A stretch of 64,000 nt of DNA. It comes from Cercozoa sp. M6MM (lineage: Eukaryota; Endomyxa: Ascetosporea). Where the stretch lies: NCBI GenBank assembly GCA_040357565.1, contig JBDODJ010000002.1, one strand, 5' to 3'. The notes below the pieces were generated by a model, which saw only the letters and a list, made by a program, of their open reading frames with translations, ran no database searches and was not told the origin of the DNA. Positions 34,036-44,700 of this stretch are shown here, piece after piece. Positions within the stretch are counted from its first letter, which is position 1. Each line of letters opens with the position of its first letter. A program made the translations under genes and the position numbers.

Positions 34036-35397
34036 AATGGAATCGTTCGTTTCGGACCACCTCTCCGTGAGCGCCACAGTCGAAGATTTCTCGGTTTGCA
34101 CGCGTAACGTCCGAATCCTCGGTTGTAAATCGTACGATTCCTTTTGCACGAGATAATTGGACCTGAGGGATGTTTCCTTCTGTGCAGCTTTGAGAAGCAG
34201 AAGGGCCAGAAGGGTCCGACCCGAGGCGAGGTCATCGCCAACGACATTTTCCAAAGTGGAAATGTCTTGGACGCCATTTTGGAGGTCAAGCCGGGCGCTG
34301 TAAAGAAGCTGGAAAAGGCTTTGGGGCCAAAGTATAGGCTCTTCGCGTCCTCGAACTTCTTTCTGAAATCCAAGAAGCACGGTAGAAACAGACAGTCACT
34401 CTCCTGTCTCTTTGTGTAGCCATTGCTACTTTAATGTTGCAACATTCTGCAGGCGAGGTCGTCGTTCTCGTGGTGAAAACAGAAAATCTCAAGAAAGTCT
34501 ATTGCATGGAGAGCATCTGGCCTTGCTCTAACCGACGAGGTGCTCTGTGCCTGGTGCTCGATCTGCGCCTTCGTGGAGGCACCAAACGAATCGCAGTGCT
34601 TGCGACGCACATCACCCATGGCGGCAACAAAACCGCCACACGAGCAGCGCGGACAGACGACATACGAAGTTTGATCAAGCAGTTTCTCGGAATTGTCAAA
34701 AAGGTCAGCTGACAGTTGGGAGGCGGAGAAATGCTGTTCGTACTCTCACAGTGACTCAACTTATGTTGCAGCATAAGGCCGACGGATGGGTCTCCATGGG
34801 AGACTGGAACGTCAACATGAACGCGGACGACAACCGCAAGGTATGACCAACAGGCGATCTGTTTTCTGTTTTAGATTCGCTGCTGTTGCACAGACACTGG
34901 AGAAACGGTTCAAGGCCGTGTCGGCACTTCAAGCCACGCACGGCGGGACGACGTTGTCGTCGACGAGTGCGTCGGCCACACCAACTGAGAGGCAGTATGA
35001 TGCCATCTTTTTCGGTGGCTGCCTGAATAAGGAAAACATCAAGGCCAAGGTGAAGCTACCACCTACGTACAACGCTCCTCCGTCCAAGTCTCGCAAGTTC
35101 AAGGACGTTGACCTCGTCAACCTGGGTGATCTGCCGAGCGGACTCACCAAGCTGCTTGAGCCAGACTTCTACCACAAGAACACCAAGCCGCCGCTCGTCG
35201 CCAAGCTGCTGAACTGCTCAGAATGCTTCAAAGATGGCTATTTCAGCTTCTCTAAGGTGCGACTTTGTGCAGGTTTGGTTTCTCTACCTGGGTCATCGTG
35301 TGTTTTACAGCTCCAAGATGCTCCTGGAATCGGCGCCAAGACCGCTGAGGACGCGTACCGCGCACTATGCAGGCTGGGACTAATAGTAGACTACTGA
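34036..35397 (+). CDS. Endonuclease/exonuclease/phosphatase (EEP) superfamily-like protein
   Basis: The N-terminal exon MESFVSDHLSVSATVEDFSV reads on to CTRNVRILGCKSYDSF. The next exons give GPTRGEVIANDIFQSGN, AILEVKPGAVKKLEKALG and GEVVVLVVKTENLKKVYC. Then GALCLVLDLRLRGGTKRIA with VLATHITHGGNK, and DGWVSMGDWNVNMNAD (34786-34830). 'Q/L-E-V', 'THITHGG' and 'GDWNVN' sit at the places of the EEP metal-binding Glu, the TH(L) strand and the G-D-x-N motif. A classical C-terminal SDH is not visible; the tail reads LLEPDFYHKNTKPPLVAKLL and ends RLGLIVDY. The function could be nuclease or phosphoesterase. The first exon junction does not resolve with a GT donor; a GC donor or another start may apply. 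A truncated paralogue lies 5.9 kb upstream. Confidence 0.55.
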
Positions 35398-35544
35398 GTT
35401 ACCATTAATTCGCATTGTTTTTAAGTTTTACTCCCAACTCGACTGACGTTTCTTCGCTGGCTTCAATCGACTGATCACTGGCTTTGCGGATAACTAGATA
35501 ACTTGCGTCACGCCTCAAACACATGGCCGTAGTCCCCGCCCGCT

Positions 35545-35640
35545 CGTTTTGAAGTGAAGTGATGTGTGTTTTTGTAGTTCTGGGAGCGGGCGTTTTGAAG
35601 TGAAGTGATGTGTGTTCTGGCTCTGGGAGCGTGCGTTTTG
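35545..35640. repeat. Tandem repeat, about 48 bp unit, two copies
   Basis: CGTTTTGAAGTGAAGTGATG followed by TGTGTT and a TCTGGGAGCG block is present twice, plus a partial third start (GCGTGCGTTTTG). It lies just after the EEP gene. Confidence 0.75.
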
Positions 35641-35849
35641 AGTTGCTTTTTCTCGTTAGCTTTTTCGCGTCTTTCTTTGGCAGCGTTGCATGGCAATCCT
35701 TTCTACACCATCGATAGGCCATTGCCAGATCTCAGGACCAGTTTTCCTGATGTCTAGCCAGCTTCACCTCAGTCGCGTACACATCTCTGCTTTGTTGGAG
35801 CCATGGTTGCTGCGGGATCGCGGAGACGACGACGGCACACGGCACACGG

Positions 35850-36200
35850 CACGATGTTACAGCATGAACTACTGTATCCGCGCTTACAAAAATCCTCAAG
35901 CCTGGAGAGATCAGATTCCCTGGTCGAGAGAGAGCCCTTTTTTGAGTCCAACTGCAAAAAGCTTGCTCAAGGCTTCCCTACTCAAACACAGGTGTTCCAC
36001 AGTCTGGACTGAAGCTCTCAGTAGGTCAGGATACCAGCGAACATACGTCCTCTGCCTTTCCAGAGGCCCTTCTTTTCTTAAGCCGTCCTCTGCCTTTCCA
36101 GAGGCCCTTCTTTTCTTTGAGGCCCTTCTTACCATCTGACGGGTGACTTCCCCGTCCACCAGTGCTTTGCCGCCCAACTGAATCGTTGGGGTAACTCACT
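35850..36200. repeat. Dispersed repeat, copy 1 (possible transposon remnant)
   Basis: It shares blocks with 57460-57780: GATGTTACAGCATGAACTAC (35852), a GAGATCAGA...GGTCGAGAGAG block (35905-35932), GTAGGTCAGGATACCAGCGA (36022), CTTTCCAGAGGCCCTTC and a terminal TTGGGGTAACT (36186). Inside it, CCTCTGCCTTTCCAGAGGCC is tandemly duplicated (36047-36110). It has no open reading frame of note. The two copies carry some blocks in opposite order and orientation. Confidence 0.65.
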
Positions 36201-36622
36201 CTTTCAAACTGACACTTGGCCACTCTAAATTTACCCCCAAGAACAGACTTTCTTACGTTCCTTAGTTTTTTTGTATCTAACTTACTCTCAATTTACCAAG
36301 GCCTGATCCCTATCTCGGAGGGCTGCGTAACATTTTTGGCACGACGTTGTCTGGGAGTCGGCATCCAAGCGCCGGCGTAGCACTCCAGCAGGGCGGCGAC
36401 GGCGGCGGATGCGATGACTCTTGCCGTGCGTCCCGTCCAGCGGGGTGAGTCACATCGTGCCCATCTGCTCTAGCGCTTTCGTGTATGCACACGTCTGAGT
36501 ATCTTATTGGGTCTCAACTCGGTCAAAAAACTCTCTAAACTGTACGATACTTCGAGGTACCCTATCATGTCGCGTTTGCGGTTTCGGTTGCGTTCACACG
36601 ATGTTGGTTCCCGTACGTCAGG

Positions 36623-37339
36623 TTAGTAGATGCGCGCCACGACAAAACCGCCGAGTCGCAGACGACGCGCGTCAATTGCCGACATGACGCCTTTTTGCGT
36701 GCTGACGATCTGCCGCACACACAGTCGTGCACACAAAAATATCGAGGGGCAGAGTGGGTACCTCGAGGCCGAGACCGGCCTTGTATGAGCGGAAGGTGAA
36801 CCACTTGCCCCACATGCGACCGTGCGTCGGGCCGATCGTGCCGCGCTGGTAGCGTCGCGATGCCTTGCCCACCGTCTGCAGGAGAGAGGTACAGAAGAAA
36901 GTACTTCTGTGAGACGGGGGGGGGGGACAAGCCTACCTGGACCTCTGAGAGCACAGGCTTGTTGTTGTCGTGGTACTTAAGGTTGACTCGGAAGTGCTGA
37001 CCCTCGCGGTGATACGTGCCGACGAAACCTTCTTCGTGCAGCAGCTCCAGCAAGTTGTCGCGCAGGTTGCTTGCACGCAGCATCACGTGCGCGCGACCGC
37101 GCTGCGAGCCCATCTTCAACTATGCACACAGACAGTCATATTAGCCACTCAATCCTCACTTTGTATGCTAACCTGATTCAAGGCGCCCAGCATGTCCTTG
37201 GACCGCGGCTATTTAGCACAAAGTCAACCCTAAATTCAGCAATGAACCAGTTTCCACAAATGCACGCTACGGCTGATGCCGACATGAACGACCGCATGCC
37301 GAGTCCGCCGAAACTGGCGTTCATCGCGGCACGCAGCAT
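36623..37339 (-). CDS. Mitochondrial small-subunit ribosomal protein uS8m
   Basis: Five exons (37271-37339, 37173-37208, 36937-37119, 36762-36875, 36623-36709) join in phase by GT-AG to give 162 residues. The first exon, MLRAAMNASFGGLGMRSFM followed by SASA, is an amphipathic mitochondrial presequence. Then come KDMLGALNQLKMGSQRGRAH, NLRDNLLELLHEEGFVGTYH, FRVNLKYHDNNKPVLSEVQ, GLGLEIVSTQKGVMSAIDAR and RLGGFVVARIY. The bacterial-type uS8 order 'DML...LR..LLE.L.EEGF...LKY....PV', then 'GLGxxIVSTxKGVM...AR...GG', is complete. A 38-residue insert, TVGKASRRYQRGTIGPTHGR and the following WFTFRSYKAG, replaces the normal 'SKPGLRVY' loop, as lineage-specific expansions often do in mitoribosomes. It acts in the mitochondrial small subunit. 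Confidence 0.88.
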
Positions 37340-37698
37340 TGCTGTTGGGGCCTCTGCTACTCGTGCACACTCGTTGGCACGCCTAGAGGCTTCCTGCCGC
37401 TGCTTGCGCATGAATGGCTACATTTCTTCTAGCGTCCATTTGTACCAATGGGCGCGAGCTCGCGACTCATCAGTGAACTGTGCATACTGTACGTGCAGTC
37501 AAACAGGCTCTTGAGTGCACTCGAGTGTGCTGCAGGGCCGAAAAGAGCTTCAGGGAGTGTGAGCGGCACGTTTTCGTCCCCCCACTCACAGCCAGGTGCT
37601 CTGCCCATTATTTATTATCTGACCCTTGGTCACTTGCACGTGCGTCCGCGCTGACACGTCGGGATTGACTCACTGGCAGCTCACGTCTACGGATCACC
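37340..37698. other. Divergent intergenic region
   Basis: Bases 37340-37698 separate uS8m (-) from the small coiled-coil gene (+). A single CCATTTGTACC motif is at 37436. Otherwise it should hold two promoters; none is recognisable. Confidence 0.4.
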
Positions 37699-38388
37699 AT
37701 GACGGACCTGGTAAAGTTTGCCACAGGTAGGTTTTCTGTCTTTTGTGATGTGGTGATGTGGATTTAGAACGACATCATTCCACCGCCTCCCGAAGTGGTA
37801 CTTGTCTGATTCCGTTTTTCTTTTGGGATTCGACGCTATTGTGCACGCTAAGGATGCGCCGCCTGTTGTGCCGCCCCCGCCTCTGCCCAGGTACGAACTC
37901 ACTCGTAGTCCACTGGTTGCCGAATCGACGTGTTTTCTTTTGCAGTGACGCCGACATCAGCAGTGATGCTCAAAACAGCAACAGCGGCACGCCACAACGC
38001 ACGGAGCAGGACTGGCAGGTGCGCAGAAACTGTTTTTACGTGCTAAGGTCTGTAGACAGTCGAAATATGTTCAGGACTTTGCGAAGCGCACGAATCGGCG
38101 CATCGCGCGACTCGAAATGACTGTAGCACCACATATACCTCTATGTGTTATGTGTGTTTCAAGAAAGACTCTTGCTTTTGTCCAAAGGTGGCCGCACTGC
38201 GTCGCGTGGTTGAGCAGCAGCTCAATATCCGCGTGTTTATGGACGAGAACGGCGTGGTAGCCACTTCTCATAGCTCGTTTGTGAGTATGGAAGCATTAGC
38301 TGTTCATAGGTCACGAGTGCGGCCATCGGTGCTGGAGTCGAGCAAGAGAAGCGACAGGCTCCGGCGTAACTTGTCCTCATTCTTCTAG
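37699..38388 (+). CDS. Small Pro-rich, coiled-coil protein
   Basis: The exons are MTDL (donor GTAAAG), NDIIPPPPEV, DAPPVVPPPPLPS, DADISSDAQNSNSGTPQRTE, QDWQDFAKRTNRRIARLEMT and VAALRRVVEQQLNIRVFMDE. All joins are phase 0 or consistent with GT-AG. The proline run followed by 'EQDWQ' and a heptad helix (FAKRTNRRIARLEMTVAALR) suggests a small scaffold subunit. The layout loosely recalls BRK1/HSBP-type coiled coils, but I do not assign a family. If the GTGAGT after SHSSF is not used, the protein ends RRNLSSFF at 38388. Fusion to the PTEN gene downstream is possible in principle, but the acceptor before PTEN is out of phase. Confidence 0.5.
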
Positions 38389-38399
38389 CCCTTTCAAAA

Positions 38400-38788
38400 A
38401 TGGTGGATCCTTGTATCGCGTGCGACAGATCCAATCGTCGTCGCAACCGGCCGCGGACCAGCACAGTGGGTGGCGAGGAGGGCGCCATCTTCCGCAGCAT
38501 GCGAGGTAACGCTGCTGCTTCGCTAGCTCTGTGTTTGTTTGTGTGAAGTTCTGTCGTATGTGTGTGTGTGTGTGTGTATATGTGTATATGTGATATGTGA
38601 TTGTGTTTTTTGTGTTAGATGACGACACGAGTGTACCAGTGATGCCGCCGATGTCGGGTGTCACCGTGGTCGGCAGCGAGGAGTCATCACTCGCAGATGC
38701 CGTGTCGAACGAGCAGGCCAAGCAGAAGCGCGCACTGCTCGACAAGATCCGCGGCAAGGTCTCAAAGAAGAAGAACCGCTTCCAAGAG

Positions 38789-38840
<52 letters not shown>

Positions 38841-41088
38841 GCACACACACACACACACAAATGCACATGCACTCTCGCGTGCACGTTTCTGCTGAAATGT
38901 TGGTTGCTGATGTTTTACCTGCGAGTGTGCTGCAGGACGGCTTCGATCTCGATCTGACCTACGTGACCGAGCAAATCATTGCCATGGGTTTCCCGGCTGA
39001 TTCGCTTGAGGGTAGCCTGCCTACCTTATGATGTGTGTGTATGCTTGCTTTCGGTATGTGTGCGCCGTGTGCGACAGGACTGTACCGAAACAACTTCCGC
39101 GACGTGCAGCGCTTCTTTGGATCGCGTCACTGCTCCGCCGACGGCACGCCGCACTACCGCGTGTACAACCTGTGCAGCGAGCGCGACTATCCGGACAAGT
39201 AGAGTTTTGCCTCTTCAACTCCCTCTGTTGCCTTCTGATATCCTTACGTTGCTGCAGTCGCTTCGAAGGACGCGTCATGCGCTTCCCGTTCGACGATCAC
39301 AACCCGTGTCCATTCAAGATGCTGCCACTATTCTGCCGCGACGTCTACCAATGTACACGCAAACGTGCTTGTTTTTGGCACGAAAGCGGTTAGATACTAC
39401 ACATTATCTTTGCGACAGGGTGCTCGCGCGATCGCGACAACGTCGCCGCCATTCACTGCAAGGGTGCGTCTCCCTGTGCTATGTCTCTTGTCGCGCCTTC
39501 TGTTTATGTCTGTCTGTGCAGCTGGCAAGGGCCGCACGGGTCTCATGATCACTTGCTACCTGCAATACGAAGGTTTGGCCTCGACGCCGCAGGAGGCACT
39601 CGAGTACGACTGGCTTTCCTATGCATGCGAGACCTTCCGTCCGTTTGGACTAATGACATGTGTCATAGGTACTACGCCCAGATGCGCACGCAGGACGGGT
39701 ACTCAGTTTTCGTTGTGTGTGTCTGTGTGTGTGTTTGTACGTGACTGTGCCCGCAGGCAAGGCGTGACGATTCCGTCGCAGCGACGCTACACGCACTACT
39801 TTGGCACCTTCTTGCGACGCGAGCGCGAGCGACTGTTCCATTTCTATTTTTCTGTATCGCTGTACTCCTTTATTCTTGTGACTCACAGAGGATTGCCAGC
39901 GGATGCAGTTGTGCCGCTCGACGACATCGAGAGCAATGCGCGCAGTGAACCGATCGTTGGCGCCTCCAACATCCGTTTGCTGAAGCGTGTTTTCGTAGCC
40001 TTTGCTCTGATGAATTTGCTGAAGTGTTGGGACATGTGTGCTCCATGCTCGCGTCACTGTGCAGATCCGCCACATGGATCTTAAGGGCGGCGAGTGCAGC
40101 TTCCGACTGCGCATCGGCAACCGCAAGTTCAGTTCCAAGGTGCACAGCGACAAGTACACGCAGGTGGAGGCGACTCACTCGCACAGCTACGAGTGCGGCA
40201 ATAAGGTGCGCGCGTTTTTCTGCAAGGTGCTCATTTGCTTGGCTTGAGACTGTTCCCGGTTTCTTGTAGATTCCGCTGCCCGACGAGGTCGATGTCAAAT
40301 GTGAAATTTACAAGGAAAAGGCGTTCAACAAGGGTAGAAATTTTCTGTGTTGTGCACACTGATCGCGTGCACGGTGTGTACTTGCGTTGTGTTTGTCGCA
40401 GAGAAGATCTGCCACTTCTGGTTCAACACGGGTTTCTTGGAAGACAACGTAGCATTAATAATTGTCTCTCATTGTTAAGCTGTTCGCATGATGATTGGTT
40501 TTGTGCGTAGAAACTCGTGCTGCAGAAGCTCGAGATCGACAAGCTGCAGTAATGACTTTTCGTTTTCGCCTAATGTGTTTGCCTGGTGATGCGTGTGTGT
40601 ATGTTGGCAGCAAGGACAAGAAGCACAAGCTGTTCCCTGCCGACATGTCGATCGAACTCGAGTTCGAAGACTTCCACTCTGCCTCGGTACAGCGTGCCTG
40701 GTCAGCTGTCAGGTGTGCTCTCTGATTTTTGTCAAACAACACACAGGGCGCCGTGTTGGAAGCTGGCGTACTGTCCGACGATGACACGCGTCCGGGCCAC
40801 TGTCGCGACCCGTCCTGCGGCAGCGGTTTTCTGAGCGATGATGTACGTGTGCTTTTGGGCTACCTCTCCCGATATCCTCTGACACGAGCATATAAACAGG
40901 ATGCGTTCCTGGCGTCGCCGCGAATGCAGGCAGTGGCACAAGAGGTACGCATGGTAGGACACTCGTGTCTCGTCTCTTTCTCTTTGTTTGTCTTGTGTGT
41001 AAGCGTCTTGTGGGTGTACAAACAGGAGTCCGTGCCGTCTCGCTCGCGTCGCGGCGGCTTCTCGCTTGCTGCCACGGAGTCCAAGTGA
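38400..41088 (+). CDS. PTEN: PTEN phosphatidylinositol 3-phosphatase
   Basis: It removes the 3-phosphate of PI(3,4,5)P3 and opposes PI3K signalling at the plasma membrane. After an N-terminal extension (MVDPCIACDRSNRRRNRPRT, then an acidic/Ser region), the family core begins KKKNRFQEDGFDLDLTYVTE, containing the basic PIP2-binding motif. It continues IIAMGFPADSLEGLYRNNF and HYRVYNLCSERDYPDKRFEG. PFDDHNPCPFKMLPLFCRD leads to the P-loop HCKAGKGRTG, whose codons are split by the intron 39464-39521. GVTIPSQRRYTHYFGTFL follows. The C2 domain starts GASNIRLLK and includes CGNKIPLPDEVDVKCEIYK, ICHFWFNTGF and MSIELEFEDFHSAS. The end is RRGGFSLAATESK at 41088; no PDZ-type tail is seen. All catalytic P-loop residues are intact. 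The intron after NRFQE begins with a long CA repeat. Confidence 0.95.
38789..38858. repeat. (CA)n microsatellite at a 5' splice site
   Basis: The donor GTACAC is the first unit of an about 70-base CA tract with a CGCGCA interruption. It lies inside the PTEN gene intron. Confidence 0.9.
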
Positions 41089-41751
41089 CACCGCACACAT
41101 AGCAAGAGTCTAAGCCGACTCTCCAACGCACCGCCTTGATTTTACTGTATTCGTCACGTTCCGTCCGCACTGCGCTGCCTGGCTTTCGCTCCGCTCGACT
41201 TCACTTAACTTCCATTCATTTGTGCGCTGCAGACCGATGATGTCTAGACCGAAACTTCGTGTGCATTGGTGTAGTGTAGGTAACGTCAGCCGTGAATTTT
41301 CGCTTCGTTAGAACGAATGACGAAGAAACTTATCGTATGCGATAGAAATATACCGTACGGTACGTACTCGACTTTACCGGACCGAGACGCAAGTCGCGTC
41401 ACGGTCTCGATTTAACGTTGCTTGCGGGACCCCGCCCACTTTCTGCCAGAGCGTCGCGATCATGATGCTTCGCAAGCGACACGACGTTTTTGTTTCTAAG
41501 GTCCTCCGTACTGCATGAATGTTTCTAAGCTGTTATCCGCTGGCGACGGGTGCAGTGTTTGGATGAGATGGTGCATGCACAGGTTTATTTGATTCCGTCA
41601 GTTCTCCGCGCGGACGCGCATAGATGCAAAACTAAACTGGAACTTTGTATGTACGCTCACGAGTGCAGCAGTCCCCACTCGAGGATCTAAATTTGGGTAC
41701 GTCCGTTGATTTCAGTTGGACCTGGACCACAGCGAGTTTTGGACTGGAAGG
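41089..41751. other. Intergenic between PTEN and IFT140
   Basis: There is no supported gene. The short stretch 41640-41700 could hold a first exon of IFT140 (donor GTACGTCC at 41698), but its frame is not certain. Confidence 0.4.
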
Positions 41752-44700
41752 ATGCCAGAAGTGGATTCATCTCTTCGGCTGGTCGGGACAGAGTTGTCGA
41801 ACGACAAGAGAGTTGTGTCGCTGGGCGCCGTTCGAGAGTTGCACTGGTCGCGACATGCAGCTTGGAGTGGATTTCGACAGACGCAGCTCGAAAGCACACG
41901 CGACGTGGATGGGCGTGGAGAAGAACAGCCAGAGTATCAACAGGAGGACGACCTGCTGTGTTTGACTCTTGCAGGTGGTGGTGTTGAATTCGCCCTGCGT
42001 TGTGCTGGAACTGAACGCGTCGGAGAGCGTGTTGAAGTAAGTCTGTTCAAACTGGGTGTATGACAAGCTTTCACTACAACAGCGAGGTACCCTTGGCTCG
42101 TAGAGAGTGGGTCAGCGTGTCACGTGTCTTCGATGGCACCCAAAGCTCCCCTTGTGCGTGATTGGCTGGAGCGATGGTGCGCTCACCTTCTGGCAACCAC
42201 TCGGTCACGACACAGCGGTTGCCCATCGCGAAGCTTCAATGACCGGGCTTGCCTGGAGTGGAGGCTCTGCGTCGCTCTTTGTCTCCTGCGACACGTTGGG
42301 CAGATTAAAGCTGTGGCGAATGGCCAACGATGCAGTCGAAGAATGCAACACCTATCTTCTACCCTTCCCAAATAAAAGCACGACGACAAGCGAAACCTCC
42401 CAAGCTGAAGGTATCGTTGTAAGTGGAAAGAAAGAAAACAACAACAGTTTTGCTCAAAACGTGTCGTTCATCGACGACGATGCCGTTCTCGCCTTGGACA
42501 ACACCCAGAAACAACTGTTCGCATTTGCATTGCCTCATGAAGCAACACTAAATAGCGAGACACGGTTGCGTGTGTTTTTCGACTTGCAGCTAAGTTCAAA
42601 AGCGTGTGCTTTCATGTCTCAAGACGGGAAAGACAGTCAACGCGAGGTTGTTGTCGTTTGTGTCGACGGTTCCGCGCACTGGTTGCGACGCGCTCTGGGG
42701 TAAGACAACATTTTTTTAATCTACATTGTGTTAGTCGAAAAATTTAAACTGTACGATAGCGGAGCGATCTTGCACGAGCAGTACACGCTTCCATTGTCCT
42801 CCGAAAACAAAAGGTTCAGTGTGGCTCTGATTCCGCAAAAACGCGGAACAAATGCACCTGCCGTCGCTTACTGCGGTGGTGCCGACGTGCGCATTTTTGA
42901 CTTTGCTTCCAACACGGCGACGGCGCTGTTGTACAACTGATAATTTTCTAGAAGGCACAGTGGGCTTGCAGGGGTTATCTCTCTTTCTTTAGAGCCCCGA
43001 CAGACACGGTGGAACAACACACGTGCACAACACTGTGTTGCACTGTCACACAGGTGAACGAAAGTGCACACTTCACGCTCGTTGTGGGAACCACGACAGG
43101 CATGTTACTGCTGTGGCGTCGCCTTCTTTCTGGTATACACTTCCCACCGGCAGTTGATATCCCAAATGGGCGTATTTGGTAGAAGAAAACGACCTCACCG
43201 AAGCCTGGTCAGGCATGTCGCAAGTGAAGTTGCACACTTCGCGCCCGGTGCAGTGGCTCCAAGCCTCGGTACCATTGTTTTCTTTACATTTCGCACTGGT
43301 GAAGGTAGAATAAAAAAACAAACGAAACAGGCGCGACATGAAGAAGAGCTTGCGATCGGCATTTTGTGCGACACGGCGTCGATTTGGAAGAGTTTTCAAC
43401 CCTGCACCGTGGCGTCTGGCACTTTGGTAGATAGATTTGAAGGTGTTCGGTCTGGAAGGAGGGTTCTCTGTTGTAGGTGGCGACGCAGTTGTCACCATCG
43501 GAAGTGACACTGACCATGCCGAGCCAGCGACGTCGTGTGGCACTCCCTCTGGACAATGCACTCGGTCTCTCGGTGCACACGTGGCCTGATCAGCCGCAAA
43601 CACAACTTTTGGTGGCCTGGAATGCTCAGAAAGTCGTCATTCTCGATGCACTTACTGATCAGTGCGGTACCTTTCTGATAAATTCATCCTTCTTGACTTG
43701 CTTCACTTCCCTGAAGTGTCTTCTTTCCCGTCGAGTGCGCGAAAGGTGTGCTTGTTGAGCCCAAAACTATGCGTGCTGTTGTTGCGACAACACGTGCTGC
43801 TTTGCCGCCACACTGGCGCCGTTGTTCGCACCTTCCACGGTCGATTCGACGGCATTGAATCCAAGCCTTGCCGAGTGCCTACCGAAGACGATTATGGGTA
43901 CATACTGTTGGCAGGGCGTAATTAAAATTGAAAGCGTACGAGTAGGGACAAAATCTCCAAGTTCGACGGTGTTGTGACCTGTGCCTTCACATCCACGAGC
44001 ACTCGGGACAGCGAAGCACTTTCTGTCCGAGTGTGGCGCACACGCGGTGAGCGTGTTGTGGCAGAAACTGCGCTGTCGGTGTCGCTGCGCGATTTCGGAA
44101 AGGTCCAAATATGCTCCGTGTCGTGCGATGGTGCACGTATCGCATGCCTCCATGCCAGCGTAAAATCTAAACAGTTGCTGGGCTTAACTTTGTAACCCTT
44201 GACTTGATAGCACAAAGCGACAGTGACAAACGTAGTGACACAGGCGACGATCGCACTCGCTGTAGACGAAGCAACGAGTGTGCATTGGTACTTGGGAGTA
44301 TGGAAATGGGAATTGCCTGCGAAAAGAAGGAAATGATGAGCTGTGTAGGTGCAACAGCGATGCACGTGTGTGCGTGGTGAGCGACAAGTCGCACCGAGTG
44401 CACTGGTTCGTTTGTCGACTCGAATCCGCCGTTTTGCTGGAAACTACGCACATCGAAGGCGACGTTGTTGGCGTGCATGAACTTAAGTGTAAATAAATTT
44501 ACAAATAAACAGCAATTCGCTCTTTTGCTAAAATTAATACGATATGCCACCAGGTGTCACCCTGCGAGGCACGACAGTGCATGTCACTCTTCCAAGTTTG
44601 GGCTCGTCCCACTCTGAAGACAGCTTCGATGTGCAAGTATGAAAAATGGCACCTCGTATACTTGTCTGTTCGTTCCATCTAGTGGTCCGTGAGGTAGGAC

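Larger units (their letters stand above)
35398..36622. other. Intergenic, repeat-rich
   Basis: This contains the two tandem repeats and the dispersed repeat listed separately. No protein-coding exon with support is seen. The segment 36200-36600 shows nothing recognisable. Confidence 0.6.

Noticed and set aside
37699-41088. Single fused gene joining the coiled-coil protein to PTEN
   Set aside because: The acceptor before the PTEN start is out of phase with the preceding exon and an ATG is well placed at 38400. Fusion is not excluded but is less simple.
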